A stretch of DNA of 64,000 nucleotides, taken from CAZFLM01 sp964519955 (GTDB lineage Bacteria; Armatimonadota; Chthonomonadetes; Chthonomonadales; CAJBBX01). Below are positions 28,101 through 37,071 of the stretch, piece by piece. The translations under genes were made by a program, and so were the position numbers. Numbering within the stretch: position 1 is the stretch's first letter; every line of letters starts with the position of its first letter. The stretch covers positions 1 through 64,000 of the forward strand of contig CAZFLM010000033.1 in the NCBI GenBank assembly GCA_964519955.1, read 5' to 3'. A model generated the notes under the pieces. It was not told the origin of the DNA and searched no databases. It saw nothing but the letters and a program-made list of their open reading frames with translations.

Positions 28101-28597
28101 AAGGGGATCGCCAGCACGCTCGGGTGGTTCACGCTCGGGTCGCTCAGCGAGCCATCGCCCGCGCCGGCCGGCGTGCCCATCCGCAGCTTCATGCTGTCGT
28201 TGACCGCGACCTCGACCGTCGGCGGGCCGCCGTAGTGCGAGTTCAGCAGCTCGATGACCAGGCGGTACGCGCCCTGCGGCGCCGCCGGCAGCGTGAACTC
28301 GATGGCGAAGGTGTGCGGTCGCGAGCCGGCCCACGAGTCGCTCGGGCCCGGCTGGATGAACGCCCAGGCCTTCTCCGGCGCGTCCGTGCCTACGCGGAAC
28401 CGCACGTCGTTGGCGAACGACGACGGGTACGCCGGGTAGTTGCCCGCGATGGCGAACTCGCGGTAGTTCTTGTCGCTCTTGCCGATCTGCCAGACGGTCT
28501 CGGCCGCTCGGCAGTGCGACGCCATGCAGGCCAGGAGCGCGGCCAGCAGCGGCACGGCGCAGCGCGTTCTGAGGAGCCGGGCATACCTGAGTCGCAT
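25184..28597 (-). CDS. Secreted GH38-like alpha-mannosidase-type protein with PL4-like N-terminal module
   Basis: The product is 1137 residues from ATG 28597, supported by AGAGGA seven bases upstream and the signal peptide AVPLLAALLACMASHCRAAE. Residues about 30-200 (WQIGKSDKNYREFA, then YRLVIELLNSHYGGPP) resemble the galactose-binding module of family 4 polysaccharide lyases. The catalytic region carries FVAPSAHTDIGYTDLQERTF. The His-x-Asp there matches the zinc-binding start of GH38 alpha-mannosidases, and VHWNLEVAG-like strands follow. I could not identify the usual GH38 nucleophile motif with confidence, so activity is inferred. A large beta-sandwich C-terminus follows. It is encoded 19 bases after the six-hairpin gene, so the two probably act together on one polysaccharide. 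Confidence 0.72.
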   Translation of the reverse strand: MRLRYARLLRTRCAVPLLAALLACMASHCRAAETVWQIGKSDKNYREFAIAGNYPAYPSSFANDVRFRVGTDAPEKAWAFIQPGPSDSWAGSRPHTFAIEFTLPAAPQGAYRLVIELLNSHYGGPPTVEVAVNDSMKLRMGTPAGAGDGSLSDPSVNHPSVLAIPFSAEKLKAGANRITITTVAGSWMLYDAVRLESGADLPTTPVISGLRAASTCLFRKERGALKQAMHLELNNTGTDGAARVSVTGGISQTSELKLAPGINQLDLLVAPVQKPTKARVAVEAGGKTETADVEMLPERRWRVFVAPSAHTDIGYTDLQERTFQRHVANNLDALKAATADPGLKWNLEVAGQAEIVRERQPAEWERLAQLARDGRIGVQGSYLNMLTGLCTGEELIRVVGIGQDIGARDGFLIPAAAITDVPTVVGTYPMILAGSGVKYFAEGINQDRGPVFKYSDRRMQQSPFWWEALDGSRVLACFTFGYAQAGGIGLAGNVEGFGQTIPGWLKQFDRADYPGDAVLVYGAFSDNQPIDPAYSRVAEEWNSKWEYPKVVVGRLDEFFRYVEANSGKELPVFRGDMGVYWEDGAGSSALETALNRYAVTRIEAAQSRLALRALNVPMPDATQATIASAWRSALYYDEHTWGAAGSIGDPQGFQTVEQWKAKAAYATDAAQYAAGLTDAARQPVAGGKPAVVNDLAWQRDIVAEVACPAGQAPAGLTQRVGDRTLFVARKVPALGSAPVGLQPAKDTYGAPLIAEKGPNTWRVGRYVCQVDPRTGGLSSLKDAAGREWVDPDAGQRLNQFVYVLGGEGSGMVYGLGSTPKGVRTLTHTAATAKVVENGPVRAVLHIARTGADVPAVDTYLVVDARGDLQFLNVIRKQETYRKEAGYFAFPFRLDKPKSCRTLFELPYGIVEAEKEQPKGACKEWYCAQSFAAVTDGGATAYLATPHSPLMTVGDVFKGEWKGSISGRPGTVFGYAFNNYWHTNYKASQGGSLVFSYTVRTSKGDFDPSAATRFGWERRAEMVDPRLGDQADIWQLCATQAATEPASAPAPRVVGGAALLSGIRYADGRVLLRLYNPTGKPTTAKVSLAGLGVRSAILTDLVGRPLPGAPLPVDAPFVKVPVRARGLSTLSLAGMAAE

Positions 28598-28616
28598 CTC
28601 GATGTCCTCTCTGATC

Positions 28617-31600
28617 TCAGCGGCCCGCCGGTCTGCGGGCGACGACGACGGCATGGCCGATGCTGCCGGGCAGCACGACCGTGTTGCCGGTCACGTTCTT
28701 CCAGGGCTTCCCGTTCACGGTCACCGACGTCAGCCTGGCGTCATCCGATAGGCGGAAGCGCAGCAGGATGCGCTTCGGCGCGCTGCGCGTCGGCCCGTCC
28801 AGCGTGGCGGTGACGGCGTCAGCGCCGGCTTCGTAGATGACGCTCGCGGTGCCGAAGTGCGTCTCGGCCCGCTCCACGCCGCACCGCTTGCCGGGCGCCA
28901 GCCACTCGGTGGGAACCGCCTGCCCCACGAAGAGATCCTCGCCCGACTCGCGAACGAAGAGCTGGCGGAGCCATCCGGCGGAGTTGGACTCGTCGGAACT
29001 CTTGTAGTGGTCGCCGAACCAGTCGCCCATGTTGGGTAGGGCGTGCTCGGTCTGCATGCACACGTCCGGGAAGAGGCTGACGGCGATGGCGTTGAAGATG
29101 CCGCGCAGCGCGTTCTTGACCTGGTCGCGGTACAGGTAGGGCTCCACGTGGAACAGCAGGCACGCCTGGTTCGACATGCCGCCGCGCCCGAACCAGTAGC
29201 GGTCGAAGTCGTCCAGCACGTACCCGTAGCCGCTCGAGAGGTACCGGTTGTCCTCGAAGTCCTTGATGATCCACTCGGCGTCCTTGGAGCGCGGATCGAT
29301 AACGCCCGCGATCAGCAGGTGCAGCGAGCCCTCCAGCGTCTCGCAGATCCAGCCGTAGCTGCGCCCGCGGCGGGTGGCGTGCGAGGGGATGTAGGGCACA
29401 GCGGTCCCATCGCGCAGGCGGACGACCGGCGACCGATCGGAGGCGGCGCGGAACGTCTTGAGCAGCGCGGCGTGGTACTCGTCGGCGTCCTTGCGCAGGC
29501 GCGGCGCGTCCGGGTGATCGATGCGCTCCAGCGCCCACGCCGCCGAGTCGAGCCCGCGCCACGTGTAGCAGTTGGTCGACAGCCAGAACCACCAGTCGCC
29601 GATGTCCTCCAGAGAGCCGGCGGGCAGCAGTCCGCGCCCGAGGCCGGTCTCCTTCGCGGTACGCTTGCGTTCACCCATGATCCACTCGGCGCCCGCCAGG
29701 ATGCCGGGAGCGGCGCGCCTCAGCCAGGCGTCGTCATGAGTGAACCGGTAGTGCTCCGCCATGCACCAGAGGATCCAGCCGTGGTGCTGGTTATAGCCGC
29801 CTGCCTCGTAGCCCCCGGCGCCGTAGAGCACGCCCTTCGTCGTGGAGAAGTCGCCGGGCAGGCCGACGGTGCCCTGGAACTTCAGCCAGCCGTCGAGACA
29901 CTCCTCGGCCTCCTTGTGGTAGCCGCGCCGGTCGAGGTCGACCACCATCATGCAGGACTCGTTGCCGTACGCCCCGTAGCCGAAGGAGCCGACCCGCGCG
30001 AACCGGTTGGTGCTGCCCGGCTCGCGCTCGCAGTTGATGAGCAGGTGGCCCGCGTGGGCGCGGTAGTACTCGTTCAGCATCGGCTCCGGCGTGATGAGCT
30101 TCATGCTCTCGTCGAGGCGCCGCCGCCAGTACTGCGTGGTCGCTTGCAGCTCCGCGTAGTAGTTCAGGTTCGCCAGCGCGAGCCTCTCGGCCGGCTCCGT
30201 GAGCGGGATGTAGGCCAGCTTGACGACGGCCGAGACCTCGCCGCCCGCGGGCACGCTGCAGCGGTAGTCGAGGGCGCCGTCGTCGCCGGGTGTCAGGCTG
30301 CCCGGTCCCGACACGTGGCCCACCGTCCTGCCATCCGCGACCAGCGTTCCGTCCGCCTCCACCGTCCACGGCTCCGGCTTGTCGCCCGCGCGCCTGGCGA
30401 GACGCAGCGCGAGGGTCTTCGCCTCCGCGGCCGGGTTGCGCAGGACGAAGCGCGCCACGAAGACGGCGGTCGCGTCGGCATCGGGCACGGGTCCACTGGC
30501 GCGACAGCCCTCCAGCGGCGTGACGAACGCGGTCTGCTCGATGCGGACGCCGTCTTTCTCCCACGTGGTTACGCAGATCGGCAGGCTGCGCTCGACGATG
30601 GTTCGGTCAACAGGCTCCCCCGGCAGGCCAAACCGGACCTCGACACGGCCGGGCTCCAGGTCCAGACGCGGCGTGTCCTTGCCGGGGCGCGCCCGCAGAT
30701 AGTGGTCGTTCGTGCGGAAGACCACCTCGCCATTGCCGTGGAGCTGGAAGCGCTGGCGCCCGCCGTCGAGCCCCAGGGGGATGTAGATCCGGCGGCGCTT
30801 GGCGGGCATTCCATCCCACGCGGCCTTCCAGGTCTGCTCCGGCATCTCCGCGACGCGGTCGACCAGGCTCTTCTGGCCCTTCGCGCGGATGGCGGCCTCG
30901 ATATCCGCGTAGCCGCGCGCGTCGGATCCCTCGGCCACCGCCAGCCCCGCGCTGGGAACGAGCATCGGCTCCTTCTCGACGTCCTTCAGCGCGACCGTCG
31001 AGACGCTCTTTCCGCGCCGGATGGTGACCAGGGTGCCGTCGAACGTGTTGGGATCCGGGTTCGATGAGGCCCAGAGCCCTACTCGGTACGCTCCCTCGCC
31101 GTCGGGCTCGAGGCCGATGACGCGGCCGTTGTGGGCCTCGACCCGAGGAGCAGCTCCGGAGGCGGCCTTGAACGAGACGCGCAGCTCGGTTCGCCGCCAC
31201 AGGGAGTCGCTGTACGCCTCGATGGCGCGGACGGACGGCGAGCCCTCGGGGCAGACCACCCGCAGCTTGAGCGTGAACCGGTAGCGCGCGTCGACGTCGG
31301 GGAACTCCGGGTGCTCCTTCGCGTTCACCGGGTTGAACTCGAACGACAGGGCGTCGCCGTCACGCCGGACAGTTGTGTCTGCCTGCCGCCACCCACCGTT
31401 GTGCCAGTTGCCCAGCTCGAACCAGCCGGCGAAGCCGCCGCCGATCTCGCGGTCCTTCGGCAGGCGCTGCTCCGGCCAGTGCGAGCCCCAGTACTCCAGG
31501 CGCACCTTGGCGGGGTCGGGCGCATCGCCCTTGAAGCGGACGACGACGCGGTGGATCTCACGTGGGTCCTCCCACATGAGCCCGACGCCGTCGCGCAGGG

Positions 31601-31682
31601 GCAGCGAGAACGGGGCGACGTCCATGGGCAAGCCGGCGGCGGGCGCTTGCTGCATGCACAGGAGAGGCAGTATGGCGAGCAT
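28617..31682 (-). CDS. Secreted six-hairpin ((alpha/alpha)6-barrel) glycosidase-like protein
   Basis: The product is 1021 residues from ATG 31682, chosen for GGAGGA eight bases upstream and the short signal-like start MLAILPLLCMQQAPAAG; the frame is open 90 bases further. The N-terminal half is beta-rich (IHRVVVRFKGDAPDPAKVRL). The C-terminal half shows a helical barrel with YRAHAGHLLINCEREPGSTN, NESCMMVVDLDRRGYHKEAE, YNQHHGWILWCMAEHYRF and DIGDWWFWLSTNCYTWRGLD. Those are typical of six-hairpin glycosidases, but the GH family cannot be fixed by eye. It ends in a small beta domain (SVTVNGKPWKNVTGN). It is first in an operon with the GH38-like gene, and divergently oriented from a clan GH-A gene 171 bases away. 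Confidence 0.68.
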   Translation of the reverse strand: MLAILPLLCMQQAPAAGLPMDVAPFSLPLRDGVGLMWEDPREIHRVVVRFKGDAPDPAKVRLEYWGSHWPEQRLPKDREIGGGFAGWFELGNWHNGGWRQADTTVRRDGDALSFEFNPVNAKEHPEFPDVDARYRFTLKLRVVCPEGSPSVRAIEAYSDSLWRRTELRVSFKAASGAAPRVEAHNGRVIGLEPDGEGAYRVGLWASSNPDPNTFDGTLVTIRRGKSVSTVALKDVEKEPMLVPSAGLAVAEGSDARGYADIEAAIRAKGQKSLVDRVAEMPEQTWKAAWDGMPAKRRRIYIPLGLDGGRQRFQLHGNGEVVFRTNDHYLRARPGKDTPRLDLEPGRVEVRFGLPGEPVDRTIVERSLPICVTTWEKDGVRIEQTAFVTPLEGCRASGPVPDADATAVFVARFVLRNPAAEAKTLALRLARRAGDKPEPWTVEADGTLVADGRTVGHVSGPGSLTPGDDGALDYRCSVPAGGEVSAVVKLAYIPLTEPAERLALANLNYYAELQATTQYWRRRLDESMKLITPEPMLNEYYRAHAGHLLINCEREPGSTNRFARVGSFGYGAYGNESCMMVVDLDRRGYHKEAEECLDGWLKFQGTVGLPGDFSTTKGVLYGAGGYEAGGYNQHHGWILWCMAEHYRFTHDDAWLRRAAPGILAGAEWIMGERKRTAKETGLGRGLLPAGSLEDIGDWWFWLSTNCYTWRGLDSAAWALERIDHPDAPRLRKDADEYHAALLKTFRAASDRSPVVRLRDGTAVPYIPSHATRRGRSYGWICETLEGSLHLLIAGVIDPRSKDAEWIIKDFEDNRYLSSGYGYVLDDFDRYWFGRGGMSNQACLLFHVEPYLYRDQVKNALRGIFNAIAVSLFPDVCMQTEHALPNMGDWFGDHYKSSDESNSAGWLRQLFVRESGEDLFVGQAVPTEWLAPGKRCGVERAETHFGTASVIYEAGADAVTATLDGPTRSAPKRILLRFRLSDDARLTSVTVNGKPWKNVTGNTVVLPGSIGHAVVVARRPAGR

Positions 31683-31785
31683 GTGGTGGGTCCTCCAGTC
31701 TCCGCGGCGCGAACGAGGCGCGCGACTACGTTGTTCACCGCGACCGGCCCCGGGTTCCTGCGCGCCGATCACGCTCGACGGGCTG

Positions 31786-31794
31786 TGCTATGAT
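31786..31794 (+). promoter_or_regulatory. Extended -10 promoter for the clan GH-A gene
   Basis: TGCTATGAT fits TG-N-TATGAT, an extended -10 element (TATGAT at 31789-31794), 60 bases upstream of the ATG at 31854. No good -35 box is visible, as allowed for extended -10 promoters. Confidence 0.4.
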
Positions 31795-31853
31795 AGGCGA
31801 AGGACCGAAGGCGCCCGCCACGGCCTTCGGGGGACACCGATTCCCGCCGCAAC

Positions 31854-34247
31854 ATGCCCACAACTCCTGTTCCTCCAGTCCGGCCCGCCCGCATCCGCTG
31901 GACCCCGACTTGGCTCGTTCGAGGCGCGCTGATGGCAGCCTGCCTGCTGGCGCTCCCATCGGCCGGCCTCCGCGCCTCCACCGTTGGCCGCACCAACCCG
32001 AACACCGGCCTCTTTGCCGACTCGACCATGGTCGACCTGCGGTTCCTGCTCGATGCGCCCGCAGGCAAGCGCGGCTTCCTGCGCACGACGCCGGACGGGC
32101 ACTTCGCCTGGCCGGACGGCACGCGCGCCCGCTTCTGGGGCGTCAACCTCAGCAACAAGAGCGTCTTCATCGCCAAGCCCGATATCGACCGTGTGGCCGA
32201 CACGCTGGCCCGATCCGGCGTCAACATGGTGCGACTCGAGGCCATCGACTCGGCGGGCGGCCTGCTGGATGTTCCCGGCAAGGAGACTTCGCGGGAGCTG
32301 AACCCGGAGCGGCTCGACGCCATCGACTACTGGGTCGCGAAGCTGCGAGAGCGCGGCATCTACGTCTACATCGACCTCCTCGACTTCCGCCAGTTCAAGG
32401 CCGGGGACGAGGTGCCGGCGTTCGACAAGCTTGGGCGCGCCGCGAGGCCTTACGCGTTCCTCGACCGGCGGCTGATCGACCTGCAGAAGGAGTACGCATC
32501 GAAGCTCCTTCTGCACAAGAACCCGTACACCGGCCAGACGCTCGCCGAGGACCCGGCGGTGGCGCTGGTGGAGCTGTGCAACGAGCACGGGCTGTTCGCC
32601 AAAGCCGAGATGCTGGATGACCTCGCCGAGCCGTATGGCACAGGCTTCCGCCAGGCGTGGAACCGGTGGCTGCAGCGGAAGTACACCTCGCGCGACGGCC
32701 TCAAAGCCGCGTGGGGTGTGCAGGGCGGCGCCGACGTGCTGATGTCGTTCGAGGACCCCGGGGCGGGCAACGTGCAGCTCCCGTTGTTCGCGCGCTCGGC
32801 CGTCTGCGTGGACCCGTCGCTGGTGCCCGCCCGGCGCGCCGCAAGCCGGCTCAGCGATGGCACGCGGTTCCTCTACGACCTGCAGCGCGACTACTTCCGG
32901 GAGATGCGGGAGCACCTGCGGGGCATCGGGGTGCGCGTACCCATCACCGCCGTCGTCACGATGGACTGCGCGCCCGATCTGGCCTCCGTTGCCGCCGAGT
33001 TGGACTTCGTGGCCGGCAACCAGTATGCCGACCATCCGGCGTTCGCGGGCCAGGACTGGAGCGGCGACTTCCACCTGACCAACCAGAACTACCTGCGGCA
33101 GCACAGCCCGTGGCAGATCGCTCCGACGATCGCCGCGATGCGCTGGGCCGGCAAGCCCCTGGTCATCCGCGAGTGGGCCACCGTCTGGCCGAACTCCTAT
33201 CGCGCGGTGGCGGTGCCGGAGATGGCGGCGTACGCTGGACTGCAGGATGTCGATGGCGCACTCCTGTTCGGCTACCGAACGGCGCCCAAGCCTGACACTC
33301 TCTCGGACTTCGACCACCAGGCCGACCCGCCCGTCTGGGGCCTCTTCGGCTTTGGCGCGGTGCTGTTCCTGCGCGGCGACGTGCCGCCTGCCCCTCGAAC
33401 CGTGTCCCTCCAGTACGCCCCCGAAGACCTGTTCGCATGGCCCAACGGGATCTCCTCGCTGCACCGGCTGGCGTGGCTGATGCGCTTCGAGAGCCGCGAA
33501 GGCGCGTCCACCGCGGCGGTGACCAGCCGGACGATGCTGCAGCAGGCGGCGGCGGCCAGGCCGCGTCGCGGCGCGGCGAGTCCGAAGCCGCCTGTCCCGC
33601 CGAACCCGCTGCCCATCTTCCGCGCCGACACGGTGTCCCGCATCCTGGGGCTCTACAGCCGCGCCGGCACCGGCATGCCCGGCGACATCCCGGCGGCCGG
33701 CGGCCTTTCGGGCGGGTGGGGGCAGGTGATCCGGGACACGGCGCGCGGCAGGCTGACCATCAACACGTCTCGGGCCGTCGCGGTCTGCGGCGAGTTCGGC
33801 CCGGCCGGGAAGGTGACCGTCGGTGGATGGACGTTTGAGACGAGCACGCCGGTCGGGGCGATCATGGTGGTCTCGCTCGACGGCAAGCCGCTCGACAAGA
33901 GCGGCTGGTTCGTGGTGAAGATGGTCAGCCGGGCGGAGAACACCGAACAGGCCATTGCTGCGGCGCAGCCGGGCATGCCGGGGCCGTATGTTATCTCGAA
34001 GTGGGGCCGCGCGCCGGTCGTCACGTTCGGCAGGCCGGACCGGCGAGGAACACGCGTCGCACATGGCGGTCGCGAGATCGCGTGGGTCGGTATGGCGGAT
34101 GGATGCTGGGAGGTCGAGGTGCGCGACAGCCAGGCGACGCTGCTCTGCGACACGGCAGACATCGCCGTCCGCGTGCTGGGGCAGGCTCAGGTGGCGATGG
34201 CCGATGTACCGGTGGTGGTGCAGGCACGCGCGGCGCCCAAGAGATAG
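31854..34247 (+). CDS. Secreted clan GH-A (GH5-like) glycoside hydrolase
   Basis: The 797-residue protein has an N-terminal signal (RGALMAACLLALPSAGLRAS). The TIM barrel starts FAWPDGTRARFWGVNLSNKS, then LARSGVNMVRLEAIDSAGG and ERGIYVYIDLLDF. The Asn-Glu pair in VALVELCNEHGLFA marks the clan GH-A acid/base. The Glu in KPLVIREWATVWP is the probable nucleophile, followed by GLQDVDGALLFGY. A C-terminal beta-sandwich follows. The family within clan A cannot be named by eye; GH5, GH42 or GH141-like are possible. ATG 31854 lacks a good ribosome binding site; an internal ATG at 31929 would still include the hydrophobic signal core. dapF follows by 12 bases, so the two may be co-transcribed. Confidence 0.75.
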   Translation: MPTTPVPPVRPARIRWTPTWLVRGALMAACLLALPSAGLRASTVGRTNPNTGLFADSTMVDLRFLLDAPAGKRGFLRTTPDGHFAWPDGTRARFWGVNLSNKSVFIAKPDIDRVADTLARSGVNMVRLEAIDSAGGLLDVPGKETSRELNPERLDAIDYWVAKLRERGIYVYIDLLDFRQFKAGDEVPAFDKLGRAARPYAFLDRRLIDLQKEYASKLLLHKNPYTGQTLAEDPAVALVELCNEHGLFAKAEMLDDLAEPYGTGFRQAWNRWLQRKYTSRDGLKAAWGVQGGADVLMSFEDPGAGNVQLPLFARSAVCVDPSLVPARRAASRLSDGTRFLYDLQRDYFREMREHLRGIGVRVPITAVVTMDCAPDLASVAAELDFVAGNQYADHPAFAGQDWSGDFHLTNQNYLRQHSPWQIAPTIAAMRWAGKPLVIREWATVWPNSYRAVAVPEMAAYAGLQDVDGALLFGYRTAPKPDTLSDFDHQADPPVWGLFGFGAVLFLRGDVPPAPRTVSLQYAPEDLFAWPNGISSLHRLAWLMRFESREGASTAAVTSRTMLQQAAAARPRRGAASPKPPVPPNPLPIFRADTVSRILGLYSRAGTGMPGDIPAAGGLSGGWGQVIRDTARGRLTINTSRAVAVCGEFGPAGKVTVGGWTFETSTPVGAIMVVSLDGKPLDKSGWFVVKMVSRAENTEQAIAAAQPGMPGPYVISKWGRAPVVTFGRPDRRGTRVAHGGREIAWVGMADGCWEVEVRDSQATLLCDTADIAVRVLGQAQVAMADVPVVVQARAAPKR

Positions 34248-34259
34248 GAGAGACGAGGC

Positions 34260-35123
34260 ATGGCGACCGGCGACCGGCTGGGTTTCACCAAGATGCAGGG
34301 CGTCGGCAACGACATGATCGTCGTGGACGCCCGCGGCGGCCTCGACCTGCCCTGGGCCGACGTGGCGGTCCGGCTGTGCGAGCGCCGGCTCGGGGTAGGC
34401 GCGGACGGGCTGCTGGTGATCGAGGAAGCTCCCGGCGCCGACGCGGCCATGCGGATGCACAACCCGGACGGGACGCCGGACTTCTGCGGCAACGGCCTGC
34501 GCTGCGTGGCGCGGTACGTGGCGGAGCGGGGCGCGGGCGCTCCGGCGGGCGGCGGTCAGCGTGACCTGCGGATTGCCACGCTGCGGGGCATCGTCGAAGC
34601 CCAGGTCCGGTGGGACGCCACGGGTGAGTGCCGCATCGCCGTGGACATGGGCGAGCCACGGTTCGCTCCGGCCGACATCCCCATGCGCGCCGACGGCGAC
34701 CGGTTCGTACAGCGCCCGCTCCAGGTCGATGGCGGGGACCTCACCGTGACAGCGCTCTCGACGGGTTCGACGCATACCGTCATGTTCGTCGACGAGCTTC
34801 CGCCCGACGAGGTGTTCTTCGGCGTCAGCCCGCTGGTGGAGAACCACGCCCTCTTCCCCGAGCGCACCAGCCTGATGTGGGCCCGGGTCGACAGCTCCGC
34901 GCGCCTCAGTCTCCGCATCTGGGAGCGCGGCGCCGGCGAGACGCTTGGCTGCGGCACGGGCGCGTGCGCGGCGGCGGTCGCCTCGCAGGTGGCGGGTCTG
35001 ACTGGGGAGGAGGTCGTCGTGACCAGCCCCGGCGGCGAGTTGACCATCTCCTGGGCCGAGGGCCGCGCCATGCTCATGTCTGGCCCGGCGGAGTACGTGT
35101 TCGAGGGGGAGCTGGCGCTGTAG
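34260..35123 (+). CDS. dapF: Diaminopimelate epimerase
   Basis: The 287-residue enzyme interconverts LL- and meso-diaminopimelate in lysine and peptidoglycan biosynthesis. It starts FTKMQGVGNDMIVVDARGG. It has both catalytic cysteines: Cys76 in DFCGNGLRCVARY and Cys231 in GETLGCGTGACAAAV, one in each pseudo-symmetric half. MHNPDGTPD and the RSLMWARV-like strand complete the active site. The start is ATG 34260 with AGGAGA eight bases upstream. The length is slightly above the usual 270-280 because of a Gly/Ala-rich insertion after residue 90. It is cytoplasmic. The presence of dapF implies meso-DAP peptidoglycan, consistent with a Gram-negative-type envelope. It sits close behind a glycosidase, which is an unusual partner. 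Confidence 0.96.
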   Translation: MATGDRLGFTKMQGVGNDMIVVDARGGLDLPWADVAVRLCERRLGVGADGLLVIEEAPGADAAMRMHNPDGTPDFCGNGLRCVARYVAERGAGAPAGGGQRDLRIATLRGIVEAQVRWDATGECRIAVDMGEPRFAPADIPMRADGDRFVQRPLQVDGGDLTVTALSTGSTHTVMFVDELPPDEVFFGVSPLVENHALFPERTSLMWARVDSSARLSLRIWERGAGETLGCGTGACAAAVASQVAGLTGEEVVVTSPGGELTISWAEGRAMLMSGPAEYVFEGELAL

Positions 35124-35206
35124 ACAGGCGCGCGCTTTCCGGTACGCGCTCCCTCACTGTCGCGGCTCGGATGGCGCGTGCGGCGCGGGCAGATGGAGCG
35201 GCTCGG

Positions 35207-36850
35207 TTACCGGGTGCGTGGCCTGCTTCTTGGGGGCGCCTCTCTGGGCGGGACGGGGCGATCCGGGCGCCGGTAGATGGTTAGGCGAGTTGGGCCTGAC
35301 CCCTGCTCGTCGCTCACCCAGACCCGGCCCCACGTCGCCAGTTTCCCCAGGATGCGCGAGTCGACGTACGGGCGGTCCGAGAAGGTACTGCCCACCGCGA
35401 CGTACCGGTACGTGCCACGATCTACGTCGGCCAGCAGCTTCGCGCTCGCGCCCTGTGCCGGAACTGCCTGCACGCGCCACTCCTCGACACTCACGCCCGC
35501 GTAATGGAGCAGGTACCAGCGGCCCACCGTGCCATAGGCCGGGGCGAGCATGCTGTCGCCGCGCTTCCACACCCCCGCCAGGTAGCGCGACGCAGGCGCC
35601 CAGCGCGTGACGCGCTCCCGACGGTCGGCGCCCGGCAGCCGGCCCTGGCGGGTCGTGAGCGGCATCAGCAGGATCACGGCAACCGCGCCCGCCAGACTCG
35701 CGGCCCAGCCGATGCGCGCCAGCACGACGAGAGCGAGACCGCCGACGAGGCAGAGCAGGACGGTGAGGTGCGGCAGGTACTCGGGCCCGATGATGTGCGA
35801 CTTGTGGGCCACCGCGCCGATCACGACCGTGAAGCCGAGCAGCGCCCAGCCGCCGGGGCCGAGCTTGCGGCTCACCGCCAGGCCGATGGCCGCGGCCGTG
35901 CCGGCGATCCAGAATGCCGTCAGCGCGGGGCACTGCGTCGCATACCAGAATGCGTAGGCCCACTTCGGCGCCCGGTCGTAGGTCTGGCCCATCACGGTGA
36001 CCGGCCAGCTATCGCCCGACATGGCCGCATAGTGGTTCAGCAGGACGAGCACGTGGCCTCGGAGCCCCGCAGGCCAGTAGGCCTCCGCTATGGCCAGACA
36101 CAGCGCCGATCCGCCCAGCCCGTGCAGCAGCGCATGCCACCAGGGGGTTCCGCGGCGCCTGGCTGTCAGGACCATCGATGGCGCGGTGAGCGCGAGCGCG
36201 GCGCACGCGGGCAGGAAGTACTCCGACGTGACGAACATGCCGCCGAGGCAAGCGCCAAGCGGGAGGAGCCACCAGGTGCTGCCGGTCTCGCACAGGCTCA
36301 GGATGCACCACAGCATGCCGACGAGCCAGAGGGTAATGAATGCCCAGGGCAGGGCGTGCGCCGAGGCGCGGATGTGCGCGGGGATGACCATGGCGGCCCC
36401 GGCGCAGGCCAGCGCGATGGCCCGCGTCTCCAGCGCCTCGACGAGGGGCCGCTTCGGCTCGCCGCGCCGCACGAAGAGGCGCAGGCCGCAGAGGTAGACG
36501 AGCGCGATGGTGGCGCAGCCTGCCGCGACGGCGGGCGTTCGGAGCGCGCTCTCGGTGTGGCCGGAGCGGAAGCCGGCATCGGCGAGGAGGGCGGCCAGCG
36601 GCGGGTGGTAGTGCCGCTGCTTGAGCAGGCGGTCCGGCTCGGAGGGGCGGTCCGAAGTGTCCCAGCGGTTGGCCTCGACGCCCCGCGCGCCCGCGGTCGC
36701 GTAGTCGGCCTCGTCCAGCCACAGGTCGCCCTTGGCGTAGGGCAACCGTATCCAGCACGCTGCGGAGATCAGCGCCAGAAGCAGGAGGAGGTCGAGCGCG
36801 GCAATCATGGCGCGCGCCCGGGTAGCGAGGCTGGTCTCTGGTTCGGACAC
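35207..36850 (-). CDS. Multi-pass membrane protein, glycosyltransferase family 39-like
   Basis: The 547-residue protein has about 11-13 predicted membrane helices. The first loop carries KGDLWLDEADYATAGA. The acidic Asp-Glu pair after the first helix is the hallmark of GT39/ArnT/PMT-type enzymes that use lipid-linked sugars at the outer face of the membrane. HYHPPLAALLADAG also matches the conserved loop of this group. The C-terminal about 130 residues form a soluble domain (VEEWRVQAVPAQGASAKLLA). Acceptor and donor are unknown. It is oriented against dapF. Its start is 40 bases from a heptanucleotide repeat (36891-36923), which may affect its promoter. The tail RPVPPREAPPRSRPRTR is low-complexity. 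Confidence 0.75.
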   Translation of the reverse strand: MSEPETSLATRARAMIAALDLLLLLALISAACWIRLPYAKGDLWLDEADYATAGARGVEANRWDTSDRPSEPDRLLKQRHYHPPLAALLADAGFRSGHTESALRTPAVAAGCATIALVYLCGLRLFVRRGEPKRPLVEALETRAIALACAGAAMVIPAHIRASAHALPWAFITLWLVGMLWCILSLCETGSTWWLLPLGACLGGMFVTSEYFLPACAALALTAPSMVLTARRRGTPWWHALLHGLGGSALCLAIAEAYWPAGLRGHVLVLLNHYAAMSGDSWPVTVMGQTYDRAPKWAYAFWYATQCPALTAFWIAGTAAAIGLAVSRKLGPGGWALLGFTVVIGAVAHKSHIIGPEYLPHLTVLLCLVGGLALVVLARIGWAASLAGAVAVILLMPLTTRQGRLPGADRRERVTRWAPASRYLAGVWKRGDSMLAPAYGTVGRWYLLHYAGVSVEEWRVQAVPAQGASAKLLADVDRGTYRYVAVGSTFSDRPYVDSRILGKLATWGRVWVSDEQGSGPTRLTIYRRPDRPVPPREAPPRSRPRTR

Positions 36851-36890
36851 GCGAGCAGTTTACAGGCGGCGGGTGAGGGGAGTCAAGGGG

Positions 36891-36923
36891 AGTAGCGAGG
36901 AGCGAGTAGCGAGTAGCGAGTAG
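36891..36923 (+). repeat. Heptanucleotide repeat AGTAGCG (about 4.7 copies)
   Basis: Four 7-base units, one of them variant (AGGAGCG), plus a partial copy, run directly upstream of the GT39-like gene. An inverted counterpart lies at 37040-37071, 116 bases away. The two arms could form a hairpin of about 30 bp with the intervening spacer. Confidence 0.8.
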
Positions 36924-37039
36924 AACGGCGGGATGTGCCTGGCGGCGGGTCCGCGCGCTCCAGTTCGGCGGCTGCGGGCAATGGCAGCAAGCGAGCTGGG
37001 GAAGTCGCAGCCCCACTCCGCGCACAGCCCGTCCTTCTG

Positions 37040-37071
37040 CTCGCTACTCGCTACTCGCTACTGACTACTCA
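37040..37071 (-). repeat. Heptanucleotide repeat, inverted copy starting at a stop codon
   Basis: On the plus strand it reads CTCGCTA three times, then CTGACTA and a partial copy. On the minus strand the repeat starts at the TGA stop of the URO-D-family gene, so the first unit TGAGTAG contains the stop codon. Confidence 0.8.
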
